A stretch of 6,220 nt of DNA from Anaerolineae bacterium (lineage in GTDB: Bacteria; Chloroflexota; Anaerolineae; Aggregatilineales; Aggregatilineaceae), in NCBI GenBank assembly GCA_016929355.1, contig JAFGJA010000183.1, positions 1 to 6,220 of the forward strand, read 5' to 3'. A program made the position numbers and the translations under genes. This document shows positions 5,675 through 6,220 of the stretch, in pieces. Within the stretch, counting starts at the first letter, position 1; each line of letters opens with the position of its first letter. The notes under the pieces are model-generated. The model had not been told where the DNA came from. It was given only the letters and a program-made list of their open reading frames with translations, and did no database searches.

Positions 5675-6220
5675 TTACTTCCCGTAAAACGCGCGCACGT
5701 TTTCGATCACCGTTTCCATTTGATCATTGGTCAGACCCGCATAGATCGGCAGCGTGATGATCTTTTCCGCGATCTCCTCCGTTACAGGTACATCAGCCGG
5801 ATATTGCTGGTAAAGTTCAAAACGGTGATTCGGGTAATAATGCACGCTGGTCCCGATCCCGCGCTCCTTGAGAAAATCGATCAGGTCATCGCGGCGATCC
5901 GTTTTGAGGACGTAGATCAAATGGGTACTCTTGACGTTATCATGAATGGCAAGCGGTTCAACGGGCAAATCAGCGAACGCTGCATCGTAAGTTTCCCAAA
6001 TATGTTTACGCGCGGCCAGTGATGCTTCCGCTTTTTGCAATTGGACGAGGCCAATCGCGGCGGCGATGTCGCTCAAATGATATTTATAACCAAGCTCCTG
6101 CACATCATACTGCCACGAGTAATTTTTGCCCTGTGCGCGTTCCCAGGTGCTTTTCGAGATACCGCACCAGCGCAATTTCATGGCCCGCTCGTGCTGCACC
6201 TGATCTTTGACGACCAGTGC
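5675..6220 (-). CDS. DegT/DnrJ/EryC1/StrS family sugar aminotransferase (C-terminal 181 residues, partial)
   Basis: A PLP-dependent aminotransferase that converts a nucleotide-linked keto sugar to an amino sugar, normally with glutamate as donor. The fragment begins in ALVVKDQ, equivalent to the EGGALVTND strand just after the catalytic lysine; that lysine and the N-terminal half lie beyond the right edge, so catalytic competence cannot be checked. Visible family signatures, numbered in the fragment, are the LR--GI segment (16-21), WQYDVQELGYKYHLSDIAAA (36-55), GIGTSVHYYP (121-130) and LPIYAGLT (157-164). The frame is open to the window edge; a GTG at 6199 and an ATG at 6181 lie inside the conserved domain and are not the true start. 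The family is about 360-390 residues, so roughly half is missing. It heads the visible part of the glycan operon. Whether it makes a 3-amino or 4-amino sugar cannot be told from this part. Confidence 0.95.
   Translation of the reverse strand, partial: ALVVKDQVQHERAMKLRWCGISKSTWERAQGKNYSWQYDVQELGYKYHLSDIAAAIGLVQLQKAEASLAARKHIWETYDAAFADLPVEPLAIHDNVKSTHLIYVLKTDRRDDLIDFLKERGIGTSVHYYPNHRFELYQQYPADVPVTEEIAEKIITLPIYAGLTNDQMETVIENVRAFYGK

Noticed and set aside
4814..6022. A 402-codon open frame on the plus strand antisense to the GT2 and aminotransferase genes
   Set aside because: It lies in exact codon register opposite both sense genes, which share the same phase. It stays open because they avoid TTA, CTA and TCA codons, which would read as stops. 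Its translation is rich in Arg, His and Ile with no recognisable domain.
1..6220. CRISPR array, insertion sequence, tRNA or rRNA genes
   Set aside because: No regularly spaced repeats, terminal inverted repeats, transposase motifs or RNA-gene signatures were seen; nearly the whole window is accounted for by six protein genes.

Overview
All six genes in this window lie on the minus strand, so biological order runs from the right end of the window to the left. The DNA is bacterial, moderately GC-rich by eye, and tightly packed; no gap between genes exceeds about 52 bases. The PdxS plus MocR-type regulator pair, an unusual two-family set of GT-B glycosyltransferases, and the codon style would fit a Chloroflexota or similar environmental bacterium. 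That placement is a weak inference, because nothing here is diagnostic of a taxon.

Right part (6220 down to 3137): a run of four genes for surface glycan or glycoconjugate synthesis. They are the C-terminal part of a DegT/DnrJ/EryC1/StrS sugar aminotransferase (5675-6220, cut by the window edge), a WbbL-like GT2 glycosyltransferase (4793-5662), a small GNAT acetyltransferase (4281-4796) and a GT4 glycosyltransferase (3137-4297). The spacings are 12 bases, a 4-base ATGA overlap, and a 17-base overlap, so this looks like one translationally coupled operon. A second GT4-like enzyme of the PEP-CTERM/exosortase-associated sugar transferase type (1883-3094) follows after 42 bases and probably belongs to the same transcript.

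Left part (1882 down to 1): a vitamin B6 module. A MocR/PdxR-type regulator (346-1830, GntR winged helix fused to a fold-type I aminotransferase domain) is followed after 21 bases by the start of pdxS (1-324, cut by the window edge), which encodes the synthase subunit of the DXP-independent pyridoxal 5'-phosphate pathway. The regulator is co-directional with and upstream of pdxS. The 52-base gap before it carries an 8-base direct repeat that could be its operator.

Taken together: the aminotransferase would make a nucleotide amino sugar, the glycosyltransferases would assemble it into a glycan, and the GNAT may acetylate an amine on this pathway or may be an unrelated passenger. The PLP genes next door make the cofactor the sugar aminotransferase needs, but that link may be coincidental. 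I see no mobile element, CRISPR array, RNA gene or convincing rho-independent terminator. I also do not see a clear previously undescribed system; the findings are modest points about regulation and gene junctions.
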